A stretch of DNA of 64,000 bases from Dehalococcoidia bacterium (GCA_022824185.1 JAJEAU010000010.1:62001-126000); one strand, 5' to 3'. Positions 19,738-30,143 are shown, counted from the first letter of the stretch. The notes: generated by a model not told the origin, from the letters alone. Numbers and translations are program-made.

Positions 19738-21051
19738 CTATCGCCGCCGTCGAATGTCGGCAGCCATCGCGTGCCCTTCCAGCATTTCCAGTCGGGCGAG
19801 GCTTGACGCTGCACCGACGATATTCTCGAAAGTCTCAGCATCCAAGTCCAAGAACGGCGTCACGCGCACGAAATCGCGAGCAGAAAGTGCCGACGAAAAT
19901 CGAGCCGAGCCGCCAGTGGGCATCACGTGGCTCGGCCCGGCAACATAATCGGCCATAACTTCGCCCGACCGCTCCCCGACGAAAATACCCCCCGCGTGAC
20001 GAGCGTCTGACAACATTTCATGTGCGCCTTCGAAACCCAGACATAGGTGTTCTGGCGCATAGACTTCCGCAACCTTTAGCGCGTCTTCGACTGTTTCCAC
20101 TACGACGGCTGCCCCGCGGCCTACGAGCGCTTCTCGCGCGATATTCGCCCTGGGCAACATCTCCAACTGAGTGGCCAATTCCCGCTCTACGGCGTCAATG
20201 GATTCATCGGAAAGTGCGACCAATATCGGTGCAGCCAACACATCGTGTTCAGCTTGCGCCAACATATCTGCTGCTGCGATGGCCGGATCGGATCCTTCGG
20301 CGACGATGACCATTGTTTCTGTAGGTCCGTAAACCCCGTCGATGCCAACCATGCCAAACACACGACGTTTAGCCGCTGTGACCCATACACTCCCAGGGCC
20401 GCAAATCACATCCACTTTGGGGATCGTCTCCGTCCCCACCGCTAACGCCGCAACTGCCTGAGCGCCACCGACCATGAATACATCGTCGACACCGGCGACG
20501 TCGCAAGCCGCTAACACTGCTGGGTGAGGAAGCCCGTTGTTGCCCGCGGGCGTAACGACACAGACATAAGGCACGCCCGCCACTTTCGCCGGCACGACCG
20601 TCATTATCACCGTAGACGCTAGCGGGGCAGTTCCTCCGGGTATGCAACAGCCCACACGCTCGACCGCATGGACCACTTCCCCGTATCCTGCCTGCTCGTC
20701 GCGCCAAGAATTCGGCATCGTCCTTTTCTGAAAGGCTTTCACACGTTCGGAAGCCAGCCTCAGCGCTTCGATCTCTTCGGCATTCAGCTCTTGGTAGGCC
20801 GATTTGACGACCTCGTGCGGGACCTTGAAATCCTCGACATCAACGCCATCCAACGCTCTCGTGATTCGCTTGACGAATTCGTCTCCGTGAGTTCGAACGT
20901 CAGAAATGACCCGGTCGGCAAATTCATCCAACGAAAGTTGAGTGTCATAGATCCCGCCGCCGTCAGTCTGAGGAACTTCGCCATCACCACCTGAGCTGCG
21001 ATCCGTAAACGCTACAGTCGCTGCGTCCAATCCATAGATGCGCTTCAACAT
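19738..21051 (-). CDS. hisD: Histidinol dehydrogenase
   Basis: Catalyses the last two oxidations of histidine synthesis with NAD and zinc. The 437-residue protein has VERVGCCIPGGTAPLAST, GAQAVAALAVGT, KVDVICGPGSVWVTAAKR, AQAEHDVLA, YAPEHLCL and the C-terminal GPSHVMPTGG motif. The ATG at 21051 overlaps the hisG stop by seven bases. A longer frame to 21111 lies wholly within hisG and is rejected. Confidence 0.95.
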   Translation of the reverse strand: MLKRIYGLDAATVAFTDRSSGGDGEVPQTDGGGIYDTQLSLDEFADRVISDVRTHGDEFVKRITRALDGVDVEDFKVPHEVVKSAYQELNAEEIEALRLASERVKAFQKRTMPNSWRDEQAGYGEVVHAVERVGCCIPGGTAPLASTVIMTVVPAKVAGVPYVCVVTPAGNNGLPHPAVLAACDVAGVDDVFMVGGAQAVAALAVGTETIPKVDVICGPGSVWVTAAKRRVFGMVGIDGVYGPTETMVIVAEGSDPAIAAADMLAQAEHDVLAAPILVALSDESIDAVERELATQLEMLPRANIAREALVGRGAAVVVETVEDALKVAEVYAPEHLCLGFEGAHEMLSDARHAGGIFVGERSGEVMADYVAGPSHVMPTGGSARFSSALSARDFVRVTPFLDLDAETFENIVGAASSLARLEMLEGHAMAADIRRRR

Positions 21052-22073
21052 TCTGTTGCCGCCTTGGCAGACTGATCCAGTCGATCGACAAGCGATCTGA
21101 ACAACTCGCACTCCTGCCGATATAGAAATTGCAGATCAGTTACTGCCGTGCCCGTCCCGCCAAGGCTACGCAAGTGATCTACGACCCGCATAACATCGCT
21201 TTTTCGCGTGACAATCTGAACGGAAAACCACTGATTGCCGTCGGTAGTGAAGACTTTCGATACCGTGGGACCCCGCATCCCCGAAAGTTCGGGCGAAGCA
21301 AGGATAAGTTCTGCAATCTCGCCTTCAGACTTGCCTTTTACGTTTGCCGTAACGCGACGGTAAAATCTCGATCTCAATCGCGCTTCAATCCGTTCGAGTA
21401 ACTGTCGCGTGAGTTTGAGTTTTGAATCCGCACTGGTCAACAGCTTCGCGTTTCCGATCATTATCGCTTGCGATTCAATCGCCACGCCGTCGGTCAATGG
21501 TCGGAGATTGTTCTCACGCAACGTGTTGCCGGTGTCAGAAATGTCCGCGATTATGTCCGCATAGCCGATCCTAGGAGCCGCTTCCAACGCGCCGTTGATT
21601 GCAACCATCGAAAAGTAGTTGATGCCCCGAAGGTTGAGAAACCTCTTGACCAGCCTCGGGTATTTCGTCGCGACCCTCAGATCGTGGCCACGTTCGTGGA
21701 ACTCCAAACTCAAATCTGACAGGTCGTACATTGATGTGATGTCGAGCCACGAATCCGGCACCGCGATGACCAACCGGGATTGGCCGTACTCCAGATCAGG
21801 AGCAACCACCAAAGAGTCACCGTCCTCCAACCTCGCCTCCAAATACCGATCCAGACCGACAATCCCTAAGTCAGCGTTTCCCGAATCGACGATCGTTGTA
21901 ATGTCCGATTGACGTTGATAAATGACCTCGATCCCAGGTATCGCTGGGATTTCCGCCGTATAACGCCGCGAATTCACTCGACTGACCGCGGCATCGGAAT
22001 CGGCGAGCAATCGAACCGCGCCTTGTTCAAGCGCACCGGTAGAAGGAATTGCCAGACGTAGTCTATCCGTCAT
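21045..22073 (-). CDS. hisG: ATP phosphoribosyltransferase, long form
   Basis: First and feedback-controlled step of histidine synthesis. The catalytic domain shows LRLAIPSTGALEQG, GNADLGIVGLDRYLE and DISDTGNTLRENNL, the PRPP loop. At 342 residues it also carries a C-terminal region (about residues 245-330, SGMRGPTVSKVF, WFSVQIVTRKSDV) that looks like the ACT-like regulatory domain of long-form HisG. Long forms normally work without HisZ, yet a HisZ-like gene overlaps it by ATGA. Confidence 0.93.
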   Translation of the reverse strand: MTDRLRLAIPSTGALEQGAVRLLADSDAAVSRVNSRRYTAEIPAIPGIEVIYQRQSDITTIVDSGNADLGIVGLDRYLEARLEDGDSLVVAPDLEYGQSRLVIAVPDSWLDITSMYDLSDLSLEFHERGHDLRVATKYPRLVKRFLNLRGINYFSMVAINGALEAAPRIGYADIIADISDTGNTLRENNLRPLTDGVAIESQAIMIGNAKLLTSADSKLKLTRQLLERIEARLRSRFYRRVTANVKGKSEGEIAELILASPELSGMRGPTVSKVFTTDGNQWFSVQIVTRKSDVMRVVDHLRSLGGTGTAVTDLQFLYRQECELFRSLVDRLDQSAKAATEC

Positions 22074-23551
22074 CCGTCATTCCCCTCAACATCCGTACCG
22101 CCTACCTTCACAACCGACGCATCGCCCATCGTCCTTGCAACCGCTTCAGCATCGTATTTGGGGTCGAACAGCGACACGACATTTTTGCCTTCATTCCGTA
22201 GCCGAGAAGCAGTTGCTGCGACTTCTTTGGCGGCCTTGTTATTCGTCGGTGATAACACCACATATTGCCGACGGGGTTCACATGAAAAACCGTCGCCTGC
22301 CAGTTCCGCGATGATGTCCAAATTCAACGCGAAACCCAAAGCAGGAAGTTCCGTTGGCGATCCCAACGCCGACGCCAATCCGTCATATCGCCCGCCTCCG
22401 CCTAGCACTTTCACGGTGCCACCAACATGCCCGCGCACTTCAAAAATCATCCCGGAATAATAGGCAATCGAAGCGGACAGCCCGAAATCAACGGATATAT
22501 CGCTGTCAGTTACGCCATTTGATACAGCGGCATCGATGATCGACATCAGTTTGTCGAGACTTTCCAACTCACCTAGACCGTGTTCTTTGAGCAACGACCT
22601 TGCGGCACCAACCGCATCAACCGGAATAGCTTGTCTCATTGACTTGCCGTTACCGACGCCGAAACTGTCGATCTTGGCCAACTTTGCCATTAGGTTCAAC
22701 GCGCTCGAAAAATCAGCGTTATTTGCATCCCACGCCACTTTCCTTCTTAAACCATCAACTATGTCCTCCGCCCTTCGAGTTACCGAATCGGAACTCCCCG
22801 GTAAACGCACAGAACCTGTAGCAAGCCGCGACAGCAAATCGGCGGCCGAGGCTTGGGTTTGCGACCCCTGTCGCCCTTCAGTGGGGATCAAACCGAGCCG
22901 CTTCGCCTCGTCCACAACCGCCGTCGCACCATCCGGTTCCGCTAAACGGGTGACATTGTTGGCCAAAAACACCCGCGACCTTTCCGACAGTTCGAAGCAT
23001 CCCAAAACCTCTCGAATTAAACCAACGTGGCCAATTCTGATCGAAACTTGGTCTATATTCGACGCCCTACCCAACTCATACGCGGAAGCAATAGTCTCAC
23101 CATCTGCGAAACAATGTGCATCGCCAACTAACTCAGCCCCAACTTGTATAAACTGTCTTTTATTGGGAACCGAGCTCGGCGGCTCATCGTACGGTCTCTC
23201 AGCGTATCGGAATATCGGGGATCCATACTGAAGCCGCCTTGGCATTGGCAACGTCGGTTGCTCAAGGACATGACGAACCACAGGCGCGGTCAGTTCAGGC
23301 CTAAGACTGACCTCGCTGCCGTCAGGAGCTGAGAAATCAAAGAGTTGACTGGAAAGAAGCCCGCCTGATCGGCGCAAAAACAGCTCGGTCTGTTCGATCA
23401 GCGGCGTCTCAATCGGCTGATAGCCACGCGCGTAAAGAACGTCTCGCGCGACGTTCATCAGTGCCTCGACCCGCTCAAAGTACCGTCCGGCACGGTCCTC
23501 GAAACCGGGTGCACGTCCTATTTTGCCGTTCCTGTCGTTGATCGATACCAT
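22070..23551 (-). CDS. hisZ: HisZ/HisS-like class II synthetase paralogue
   Basis: A 493-residue homologue of histidyl-tRNA synthetase. Motif 2 is altered by an insertion (FRYAERPYDEPPSS, then RQFIQVGAELVG). The histidine-binding region reads ASIAYYSGMIFEV, and motif 3 reads PALGFALNLD without the usual arginine. These changes fit HisZ, the regulatory subunit of ATP phosphoribosyltransferase, rather than a tRNA-charging enzyme. An anticodon-binding-like C-terminus is kept (RQYVVLSPTNNKAA), which many HisZ proteins lack. First gene of the his operon; ATG 46 bases from the divergent regulator gene. Confidence 0.8.
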   Translation of the reverse strand: MVSINDRNGKIGRAPGFEDRAGRYFERVEALMNVARDVLYARGYQPIETPLIEQTELFLRRSGGLLSSQLFDFSAPDGSEVSLRPELTAPVVRHVLEQPTLPMPRRLQYGSPIFRYAERPYDEPPSSVPNKRQFIQVGAELVGDAHCFADGETIASAYELGRASNIDQVSIRIGHVGLIREVLGCFELSERSRVFLANNVTRLAEPDGATAVVDEAKRLGLIPTEGRQGSQTQASAADLLSRLATGSVRLPGSSDSVTRRAEDIVDGLRRKVAWDANNADFSSALNLMAKLAKIDSFGVGNGKSMRQAIPVDAVGAARSLLKEHGLGELESLDKLMSIIDAAVSNGVTDSDISVDFGLSASIAYYSGMIFEVRGHVGGTVKVLGGGGRYDGLASALGSPTELPALGFALNLDIIAELAGDGFSCEPRRQYVVLSPTNNKAAKEVAATASRLRNEGKNVVSLFDPKYDAEAVARTMGDASVVKVGGTDVEGNDG

Positions 23552-23597
23552 CTGCCAACCCCCGAAGCCTTCCGGGGAACGAGTAGACTACCTCGCC

Positions 23598-24530
23598 ATG
23601 AATGTCACCACACACTCCAAAAACGAAGCGAACCCTACCGCTCAGTTGCAGATTCTAAATCCGCCACCCCAATCTCCTCGTGGGTCAGCTTGCAGAGGTT
23701 CGAGAGATTCCGGTCAAAAATCCTCAGATCCGGCTGCGAGGCGCACGCATTTACCTCAACAAGAGGCAGTTATTGCCACAGCAGGGACTAGACACGAACG
23801 GTCAACCTCGGCGGATGCCAACCCCGAGACCTCGCAACCGGGCGCGATTCTAGTTGTCGAAGATGACATATCTATGTCGCAGTTGCTTAGCGTCTAACTT
23901 CAGCACGAAGGTTTTCGGACACTCGAAGCTACCGATGGGACCGGCGCTCTGAAACTCGCGCGTGACGCTGATGTCGCGCTCGTCATTCTTGACCTCAATC
24001 TGCCTGGGCTCGACGGCAACGATGTTTGCACTCAGTTGAGATCGTTCTCCGATGTCCCGATCATCATGGTCACGGCGAGGGTTGACGAAGAAGACAGATT
24101 GAAAGGTCTAAACCTAGGAGCCGACGATTACGTCACGAAACCTTTCAGTCCTAGGGAATTAATGGCCAGAATCCAAGCGGTTTTGCGCAGGACGAATCGT
24201 GATCTCTCTCCCTCGAAACGATCACTCAAACGACTGATCGCTGGCCCGTACCAGATCGACTTGGAAACTCGCACCGCGATGTTGGGTGACGTAGACCTAA
24301 CGTTGTCTCCAACCGAATACCAACTGCTAATTTTCTTTGTTCGCTCAAATCGGAAAACGGTGAACCGAGATCAGATTATCCAAAACGCCCTCGGTCCAGA
24401 TTTCGCCGGATTCCACCGTACGGTCGACACCCACATCTCGAACCTCCGCCGCAAACTCGAACAGGCCAGCGGCGGCGTTCGGCACCTTCGAACCGTATAT
24501 GGCGTAGGTTACCGTTTTGACGCTTCCTAG
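23598..24530 (+). pseudogene. OmpR-type response regulator interrupted by in-frame TAA
   Basis: The frame encodes a roughly 80-residue low-complexity N-terminus, a receiver domain (ILVVEDDISMSQLLSV, then LVILDLNLPGLDG with the phospho-Asp codon at 23991-23993, and YVTKPFSPRE), and a winged-helix DNA-binding domain ending [13 protein letters not shown] at 23895-23897 splits the receiver after helix 1, where relatives usually have Tyr (LLxxYLxxEGF). One substitution in a Tyr codon would produce it. Reinitiation at the ATG at 24036 would lose the phospho-acceptor. The kinase gene overlaps the 3' end. It could be a recent pseudogene, a sequencing error or readthrough. Confidence 0.85.
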
Positions 24531-26151
24531 TTGGGCGAAAACGATCCAAGCCCGGCTGATCATCGGATATATGGTCCTCCTTACTTTGTTGCTTTCGGCG
24601 GTCGGCATTTGGACCACCAGATACATACATTCCGAACTGATTGATTTCGAGAATCGGCTTCGTACTGAGAGATTGCAAAGCGCGGCTAGCCTGATCAACA
24701 CCACCTTTCAGATCGAGGAGGACCGGTATCATCTCCAAGCGATTGTCGAATCGATCGCCATCTCCGCCGTTCAACGCGTATTCTTGATCGACCATGACGG
24801 CGGAGTGATCGCAGATTCTCATTCGCGCTCTTCAGATGCAGATCTGGCCGTTTTGCCAGATCCCCAATGGATGAGTAAAGTCGACCCGGGCAGTTGGGCG
24901 GCGTTCCGCATCGACGACGCGAGAATCGGGTACGTCGTGTTCAGTGCAGTGGATTATGGTGAACTGCCTCGTTTCGATCTACCATTTCCGCCTCCTGATC
25001 TTGATGCCGACACCGCCCCGTTGGCTCCCCTTCCCAGCGACGAGGTGCTGACTCAACGGCATATCTCTCTTGGACAGTCGACAGTAGCTGACGACGTTGC
25101 CGGAAAAACAACCAACGGGTTACCCAGCGCCTTGACGCGTGAACCCACCGTCTGGACCACCAGTTTGCATAGTGGTTCTGGCGAATCGCCGACATACGAA
25201 ACAACCTGGCAGTTGGTCAGGAAAATTCGTTGGGCGCTCGGGCTGAGTGGAGCGAGCGCGGCAATCCTCGGTTTGATTACGATCTTCGTTCTCGTTCGGC
25301 AAGCTCTTCTACCCTTACAAAGGCTCGCAGAATCCGCAGAGCGATTCGGCAAAGGTGACTTCGGAGAAAGGGTCGAAACAGGTTATCAAGGGGAACTAGC
25401 CAAGGTGGCGACGGCATTCAACTCCATGGCCGACGACATTCAAGCCGCCGATATGAGGCGTAGACAGATGGCAGCGGATGTCGCACACGAGTTGAGGACG
25501 CCTCTCGCAAACATCCAAGGTTATTTGGAGGCGATGAACGATCGGGTGATCGCTCCAGATTCGAAGACCTTGGACACGGTTCACAAAGAAGCGGTCCATC
25601 TTACTGCGCTTGTTGATGATTTGCGTGTTCTTGCGCAATTGGATGGTGGATCGCTGGCTCTCGATGCCCTTCCCGGCCGAATCGACGAGTTGACCGGTAC
25701 AGTCGTGAGTGCGTTCGTTCATCGAGCGAATGACATGCAAGTGAAAATCAACTGCGACTTCGGTAACCAGTTGCCACTGGTGGACTTCGACAGCACGCGG
25801 ATGGCACAAATCATCCAAAACCTGTTGGCAAATGCTCTGCACCACTCGGAGCGTGGAAGCGAGATAAACGTTAGGATCGAGTGCCACCATCCGTCGCCGA
25901 CAGTCGTACTGACAATCGAAGACCACGGGCCCGGAGTCGCCGACGAAGATCGAGAAAAAATCTTCGAGCGTTTTTATCGAACTGACACCTCTCGAACGCG
26001 CTCGACTGGTGGCACCGGCTTGGGTCTCACAATCGTAAAAAGGCTCGTCGAAGCCCACCGTGGAAAGATCAGTGTTCAAAGCGAACTCGGCCAAGGCGCG
26101 AAATTCATCATCGAATTACCTCGTTCCGAGGCGACGGCGACCGCGGACTAA
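24517..26151 (+). CDS. Membrane sensor histidine kinase
   Basis: A complete 544-residue kinase. It has a first membrane helix ([18 protein letters not shown]), an extracytoplasmic sensor of about 200 residues with no recognised fold, and a second helix ([11 protein letters not shown]). A HAMP domain follows ([18 protein letters not shown]), then HisKA with the phospho-His in [11 protein letters not shown]. The ATPase has an N-box ([14 protein letters not shown]), [11 protein letters not shown] and GGTGLGL. The TTG start overlaps the stop of the response-regulator frame by 14 bases, so the two were one operon. Its cognate regulator now carries a stop codon. Confidence 0.92.
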   Translation: MTLPSWAKTIQARLIIGYMVLLTLLLSAVGIWTTRYIHSELIDFENRLRTERLQSAASLINTTFQIEEDRYHLQAIVESIAISAVQRVFLIDHDGGVIADSHSRSSDADLAVLPDPQWMSKVDPGSWAAFRIDDARIGYVVFSAVDYGELPRFDLPFPPPDLDADTAPLAPLPSDEVLTQRHISLGQSTVADDVAGKTTNGLPSALTREPTVWTTSLHSGSGESPTYETTWQLVRKIRWALGLSGASAAILGLITIFVLVRQALLPLQRLAESAERFGKGDFGERVETGYQGELAKVATAFNSMADDIQAADMRRRQMAADVAHELRTPLANIQGYLEAMNDRVIAPDSKTLDTVHKEAVHLTALVDDLRVLAQLDGGSLALDALPGRIDELTGTVVSAFVHRANDMQVKINCDFGNQLPLVDFDSTRMAQIIQNLLANALHHSERGSEINVRIECHHPSPTVVLTIEDHGPGVADEDREKIFERFYRTDTSRTRSTGGTGLGLTIVKRLVEAHRGKISVQSELGQGAKFIIELPRSEATATAD

Positions 26152-26205
26152 CCGGCGAAGTTAAAATCGCGCCCACGAAAGTTGGCTCGATCTCGGGGGT
26201 TTAAT

Positions 26206-27318
26206 TTGGAATCTGATACTTCTGCAGACGCGATTGTCATCGGTGCTGGTGCCGTTGGCTGTTCCGTAGCCCTGACGCTTGCAGAATCTGGCATCGCCAC
26301 GATTGTCGTTGAACGCGACGATATTGCGTATAACGCATCCGGTTACGCATGGGGAGGTCTCTCCGCACACTTCGGGAGCGGCGTGCCGGGGCCGATGACC
26401 GAACATTATCGGACCTCGATAGCGAAACACATCGCACTCTACGAATCATTCGGCCACGATGCTTCGCACGACTGGGAACTCCAAAAGGTCACCTCTCTTT
26501 CCCTCGCCGACAACGAGGCCAGCGCTGAAGGATTGAAATCGGACGTTGAGTGGATGCAGTCCGAAGGTTTCGACGCCGAACTCATCGAAGCGCAGGAGAT
26601 ATACCGCCTCGAACCTTCGATCCGCTCAGGGTTCGTGGGAGCCACGCATGTAAACGCAGGGTTGGAACTCGACAGTTTTTCGTACACCCAATCAATGGCG
26701 ACGGAGGCAAAACGACGCGGAGCGGTCTTCGTTGATGGCGAGGTAGCGGCCGTCAACAGCACCAACGACCGTGTCACCGGCATCACTCTTGCTGACGGGA
26801 CCGAGTTGAGTGCGGGATTGGTCGTAGCTGCCACCGGACCGTGGACATCCGATGTTGAAGGCATCCCATCGTTGCCCATCAAACCGATTAAAGGCGAAAT
26901 TCTGCGATTATCTCGAGATGGCAACGACCTTCAAAACCGTGTCGGGTTCAACGGATTCAACGTTGGTCGCAAACCTGACGGAACAGTTTGGGCCGGGACT
27001 TACGAATGGGATCGAGGTTTTGACCGCAGCGTCACCAGCGAAGGCAAGGACCACATCTTCAACGGTGTCACGGAGTACATTCCGTCACTTCAACATGCGG
27101 AAATCGCCTCGTCTACCGCATGCCTGAGGCCCGTCGCAGTCGACGGATTTCCGATCATCGGCTCATCGTCAATTTGCGATGGGCTCTTCTACGCCAACGG
27201 TGCGGGCAAGAAAGGCATCCTTCTTTCACCGTTGATCGCCGAGTGGATCGTCGACCTCATCCATAACGAGGTTCCTCCTCCCGCCGTCGTATCCTCGGCC
27301 CGATTCTCAGAGATATAA
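26206..27318 (+). CDS. FAD-dependent oxidoreductase, DAO family
   Basis: A 370-residue flavoprotein of the D-amino-acid/glycine oxidase superfamily. It has the dinucleotide fold AIVIGAGAVGCSVALTLAESG with VVERDD, and the C-terminal FAD loop ANGAGKKGILLSPLIAEWI. Relatives oxidise amines such as glycine, sarcosine or D-amino acids; the substrate here is unknown. The TTG at 26206 has GGGGG upstream and is preferred to the TTG at 26182. A TAAAATC box lies at 26162-26168. Confidence 0.85.
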   Translation: MESDTSADAIVIGAGAVGCSVALTLAESGIATIVVERDDIAYNASGYAWGGLSAHFGSGVPGPMTEHYRTSIAKHIALYESFGHDASHDWELQKVTSLSLADNEASAEGLKSDVEWMQSEGFDAELIEAQEIYRLEPSIRSGFVGATHVNAGLELDSFSYTQSMATEAKRRGAVFVDGEVAAVNSTNDRVTGITLADGTELSAGLVVAATGPWTSDVEGIPSLPIKPIKGEILRLSRDGNDLQNRVGFNGFNVGRKPDGTVWAGTYEWDRGFDRSVTSEGKDHIFNGVTEYIPSLQHAEIASSTACLRPVAVDGFPIIGSSSICDGLFYANGAGKKGILLSPLIAEWIVDLIHNEVPPPAVVSSARFSEI

Positions 27319-27395
27319 CCACCGAATCCGGTCGGCGCGATCTAATCGCAATTAGGTCTCACACCCCTACGGACATTCTGATTTCCGAATGCTGG

Positions 27396-27401
27396 TATAT
27401 T
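27396..27401 (+). promoter_or_regulatory. Extended -10 box (TGGTATATT) before ppk2
   Basis: TATATT preceded by TGG lies 44 bases before the PPK2 ATG, resembling an extended -10 promoter. No clear -35 element was found. Confidence 0.4.
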
Positions 27402-27445
27402 TGGTACCTACTCAATATGCCAGATCCCTATTCGAGCCTGCCGAA

Positions 27446-28468
27446 ATGCCCCCCAAACGAGACACAGGATACAAAAGCTCGACTCACGAACGTGCCCACG
27501 GTTACTTTTCGACCAAATATGGTGATGCGTTCGAGGAGTTCATGACGCGAGGCCGCATCCGAAACTGCAAAATCCCTGAACACCCCGAAATTCTTGATTC
27601 TGACGAACGTCGCGAATTCTTCAGGGAAGGCACATATCCATACCCTCGCAAGATCAGCCTCGAAAGTTACTACGAGCACAAGTTCCCTCTCCAAATCGAA
27701 CTCGTGAAGATGCAGAACTGGGTCAGGGAAACCGGCGAACGACTTGTCATTGTCTTTGAAGGTCGAGACGCTGCGGGCAAAGGCGGTACGATCCGTCGTT
27801 TTATGGAACATCTGAACCCGCGTGGCGCTAAGGTGGTCGCCCTCGAAAAACCGACGGAAGAGGAAGCTGGCCAATGGTACTTTCAACGCTACGTCAGGCA
27901 CCTGCCAACGCGCGGCGAGATCGCTCTATTTGACCGCTCTTGGTACAACCGCGCTGGCGTCGAAAAGGTCATGGAATTCTGCACCGAAGAAGAGTACCAG
28001 GAATTCCTACGTGTCACCCCTCAAATTGAGCGCATGTGGTCAAGCGCTGGCATCCGGATCATCAAACTGTATTTTTCGGTTAGTCAACGCGAACAGAAAC
28101 GACGATTCAAACGGCGCGAAAAAGACCCACTCAAACAATGGAAGCTCAGTCCGATCGACCGGGCATCCCTACATCGGTGGGACGACTACACCAGAGCTAA
28201 AGAGTTGATGTTCTACCACACCCACTCGGAACGGGCGCCCTGGTATGTCATCAAATCCGACGACAAAATGCGCGCTCGAATCAACTCGATTCGTCACGTG
28301 CTGCACTGCATTCCCTACGCAGGCAAGGATCCCAACGTCGTCTACGCAGCGGATCCGTGGATCATCGCACGGGCCGATGAAGTCTGGGGTATCGCTGATC
28401 GTTCTGAGCCGAATGTCCTAACCAACGGCGTGTCTCAAGAACGGCAACTCGCATCCGTCGCCGATTGA
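27446..28468 (+). CDS. ppk2: Polyphosphate kinase 2
   Basis: A 340-residue single-domain PPK2 that moves phosphate between polyphosphate and nucleoside di- or monophosphates. It has Walker A (FEGRDAAGKGGTI), the lid-helix region (RHLPTRGEIALFDRSWYNRAGVE, containing Walker B) and SPIDRASLHRWDDYTRAKE. The ATG at 27446 removes an unlikely hydrophobic extension starting at 27389. It stands alone between the oxidoreductase and the convergent SDR genes. The class, and so the direction of phosphate transfer, needs a tree. Confidence 0.92.
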   Translation: MPPKRDTGYKSSTHERAHGYFSTKYGDAFEEFMTRGRIRNCKIPEHPEILDSDERREFFREGTYPYPRKISLESYYEHKFPLQIELVKMQNWVRETGERLVIVFEGRDAAGKGGTIRRFMEHLNPRGAKVVALEKPTEEEAGQWYFQRYVRHLPTRGEIALFDRSWYNRAGVEKVMEFCTEEEYQEFLRVTPQIERMWSSAGIRIIKLYFSVSQREQKRRFKRREKDPLKQWKLSPIDRASLHRWDDYTRAKELMFYHTHSERAPWYVIKSDDKMRARINSIRHVLHCIPYAGKDPNVVYAADPWIIARADEVWGIADRSEPNVLTNGVSQERQLASVAD

Positions 28469-28484
28469 TCCTTCAACGGCCGTT

Positions 28485-29267
28485 TTACTGCGCCGTGAAG
28501 CCTCCATCGATGACGAGATTCGCTCCCGTCACAAAGGAGGCTTCGTCCGACGCCAGAAACAGGACAGCGCGCGCAATCTCGATGGGTTCCGCGAATCTAC
28601 CTATCGGATGCAACGCCACGATCTTGTCGTAAGCGTTTCGATCCTCACGCGTCCGGCGAGTCATCTCCGTCGCTGTAAAGGCTGGACAAACTGCGTTCAC
28701 CCTGATATTCGACTTCGCCAATCCGAGCGCCATGTCTCGTGTCGCATTCACAACTCCACCCTTCGAATGAGGATACGGATTGAATCCATCCGTCATGAAC
28801 GATGGATACCCGACCAGGCCACGTATAGACGCTAGATTCACAACCGCCCCGCTCCCCTGCTCTTTCATTTGATCGGTGGCGAACCGAGTCATCATCACCG
28901 TCCCCCGCAAGTTCACTCCAATCACCAGATCCCACCGTTCGCCGTAACTCAAATCCGGCATGTTCCTGTAACCGACACCGGCGCTATTCACCAAAATATC
29001 CAATCCCCCAAATCGATCGACCGTCGCGTCCACTGACGAAGCGCAACTGCTCTCGTCGCGTACATCCAGCTCAACCGCCATCGCGGCACCGCCACTATCC
29101 TCAATCTCGCCGGCAACCCGTTCAGCAGCGTCGCTATTCAGGTCGGCAACCACAATCTTTGCGCCTTCCTTGGCGAATAATTTCGCGCACGCTTCGCCAA
29201 TCCCGGATGCCCCACCGGTTATCAGCGCGATCTTTCCCGACAGTCGGTCGATCCCGCCAGGTTTCAT
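28485..29267 (-). CDS. Short-chain dehydrogenase/reductase (copy 1 of a tandem pair)
   Basis: A 260-residue classical SDR with the NAD(P) motif TGGASGIGEACA, an acidic VADLNSD that favours NAD, NSAG, and the active site SIRG with YPHSK. It ends VTGANLVIDGGFTAQ. The substrate is unknown. It lies 41 bases downstream of a close paralogue; both share the unusual DGFNPYPHSKGGVV segment, pointing to a local duplication with later divergence. Confidence 0.92.
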   Translation of the reverse strand: MKPGGIDRLSGKIALITGGASGIGEACAKLFAKEGAKIVVADLNSDAAERVAGEIEDSGGAAMAVELDVRDESSCASSVDATVDRFGGLDILVNSAGVGYRNMPDLSYGERWDLVIGVNLRGTVMMTRFATDQMKEQGSGAVVNLASIRGLVGYPSFMTDGFNPYPHSKGGVVNATRDMALGLAKSNIRVNAVCPAFTATEMTRRTREDRNAYDKIVALHPIGRFAEPIEIARAVLFLASDEASFVTGANLVIDGGFTAQ

Positions 29268-29308
29268 CGTTTTGGCCCTCGGTCTCTCATTGGTTCAAGC
29301 CTCCTAGA

Positions 29309-30079
29309 CTATTGCGCCGTGTACCCGCCATCAACGGCCAAACTCGACCCTGTAACGAATGATGATTCGTCGGATGCCAGATACAACGCCGCGTATGCGA
29401 TCTCGATCGGTTCGCCTAGGCGTCCCATCGGATGCAAAGACTCAAGTTGAACCTTCATGTCAGCATCATCCGTCAACGATTTGGTCAGGTTCGTGTACGT
29501 GAACCCGGGACACAACGCGTTGACTCTCACACCTCTTTTGGCGAATGCCACCCCCATATCCCGCGTCATCTGCACCACACCGCCTTTTGAATGAGGATAC
29601 GGATTGAACCCATCACTCAGTCCGGCGGCATACCCGACCAACCCGATGATCGACGCCAAATTCACAATAGATCCGTAACCAGCCTCAAGCATCACCTCAG
29701 ATGCCGCATGTGACATCAACATTGTCCCTTTGAGGTTGACGTCGATCACCCAGTCCCATTTGGCCTCAAAATCCCATTCCAATGGCGCCTTCCGAGGTGT
29801 AACTCCTGCGCTATTCACTAACACGTCCAAACCACCAAACTCCGCCATGACCTTTTCTACCAAGTCATCACATTGGCTACGCTCGGTTACATCCACCGAC
29901 CCTGCCGCCGCATGCCCACCGCGCCCCAAGATCCGATCTGCAACCTCCTGTGCCGATCCGACCTCCAGATCCGCACAAAACACGTTTGCTCCCTCAGCAC
30001 TGAATAATTCCGCACACGCTGCGCCAATCCCTGAACCAGCACCCGTCACCAACGCTGTCCTGCCGTCAAGCCTGCCCAT
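29309..30079 (-). CDS. Short-chain dehydrogenase/reductase (copy 2 of a tandem pair)
   Basis: A 256-residue classical SDR: TGAGSGIGAACA, ADLEVG, NSAGV, SIIG and YPHSK active site, ending VTGSSLAVDGGYTAQ. The ATG at 30079 has GGAGAG at good spacing, so the 42-residue upstream extension is rejected. It is probably transcribed first, followed by copy 1. Its promoter region (84 bases) is shared with the divergent RDD gene. Confidence 0.92.
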   Translation of the reverse strand: MGRLDGRTALVTGAGSGIGAACAELFSAEGANVFCADLEVGSAQEVADRILGRGGHAAAGSVDVTERSQCDDLVEKVMAEFGGLDVLVNSAGVTPRKAPLEWDFEAKWDWVIDVNLKGTMLMSHAASEVMLEAGYGSIVNLASIIGLVGYAAGLSDGFNPYPHSKGGVVQMTRDMGVAFAKRGVRVNALCPGFTYTNLTKSLTDDADMKVQLESLHPMGRLGEPIEIAYAALYLASDESSFVTGSSLAVDGGYTAQ

Positions 30080-30143
30080 GTTCTCTCCAATCTCAGTTAA
30101 CCGTTTGGCCTTAGTAAGTGTAAGTCCAACGGCTGCCCAACGA

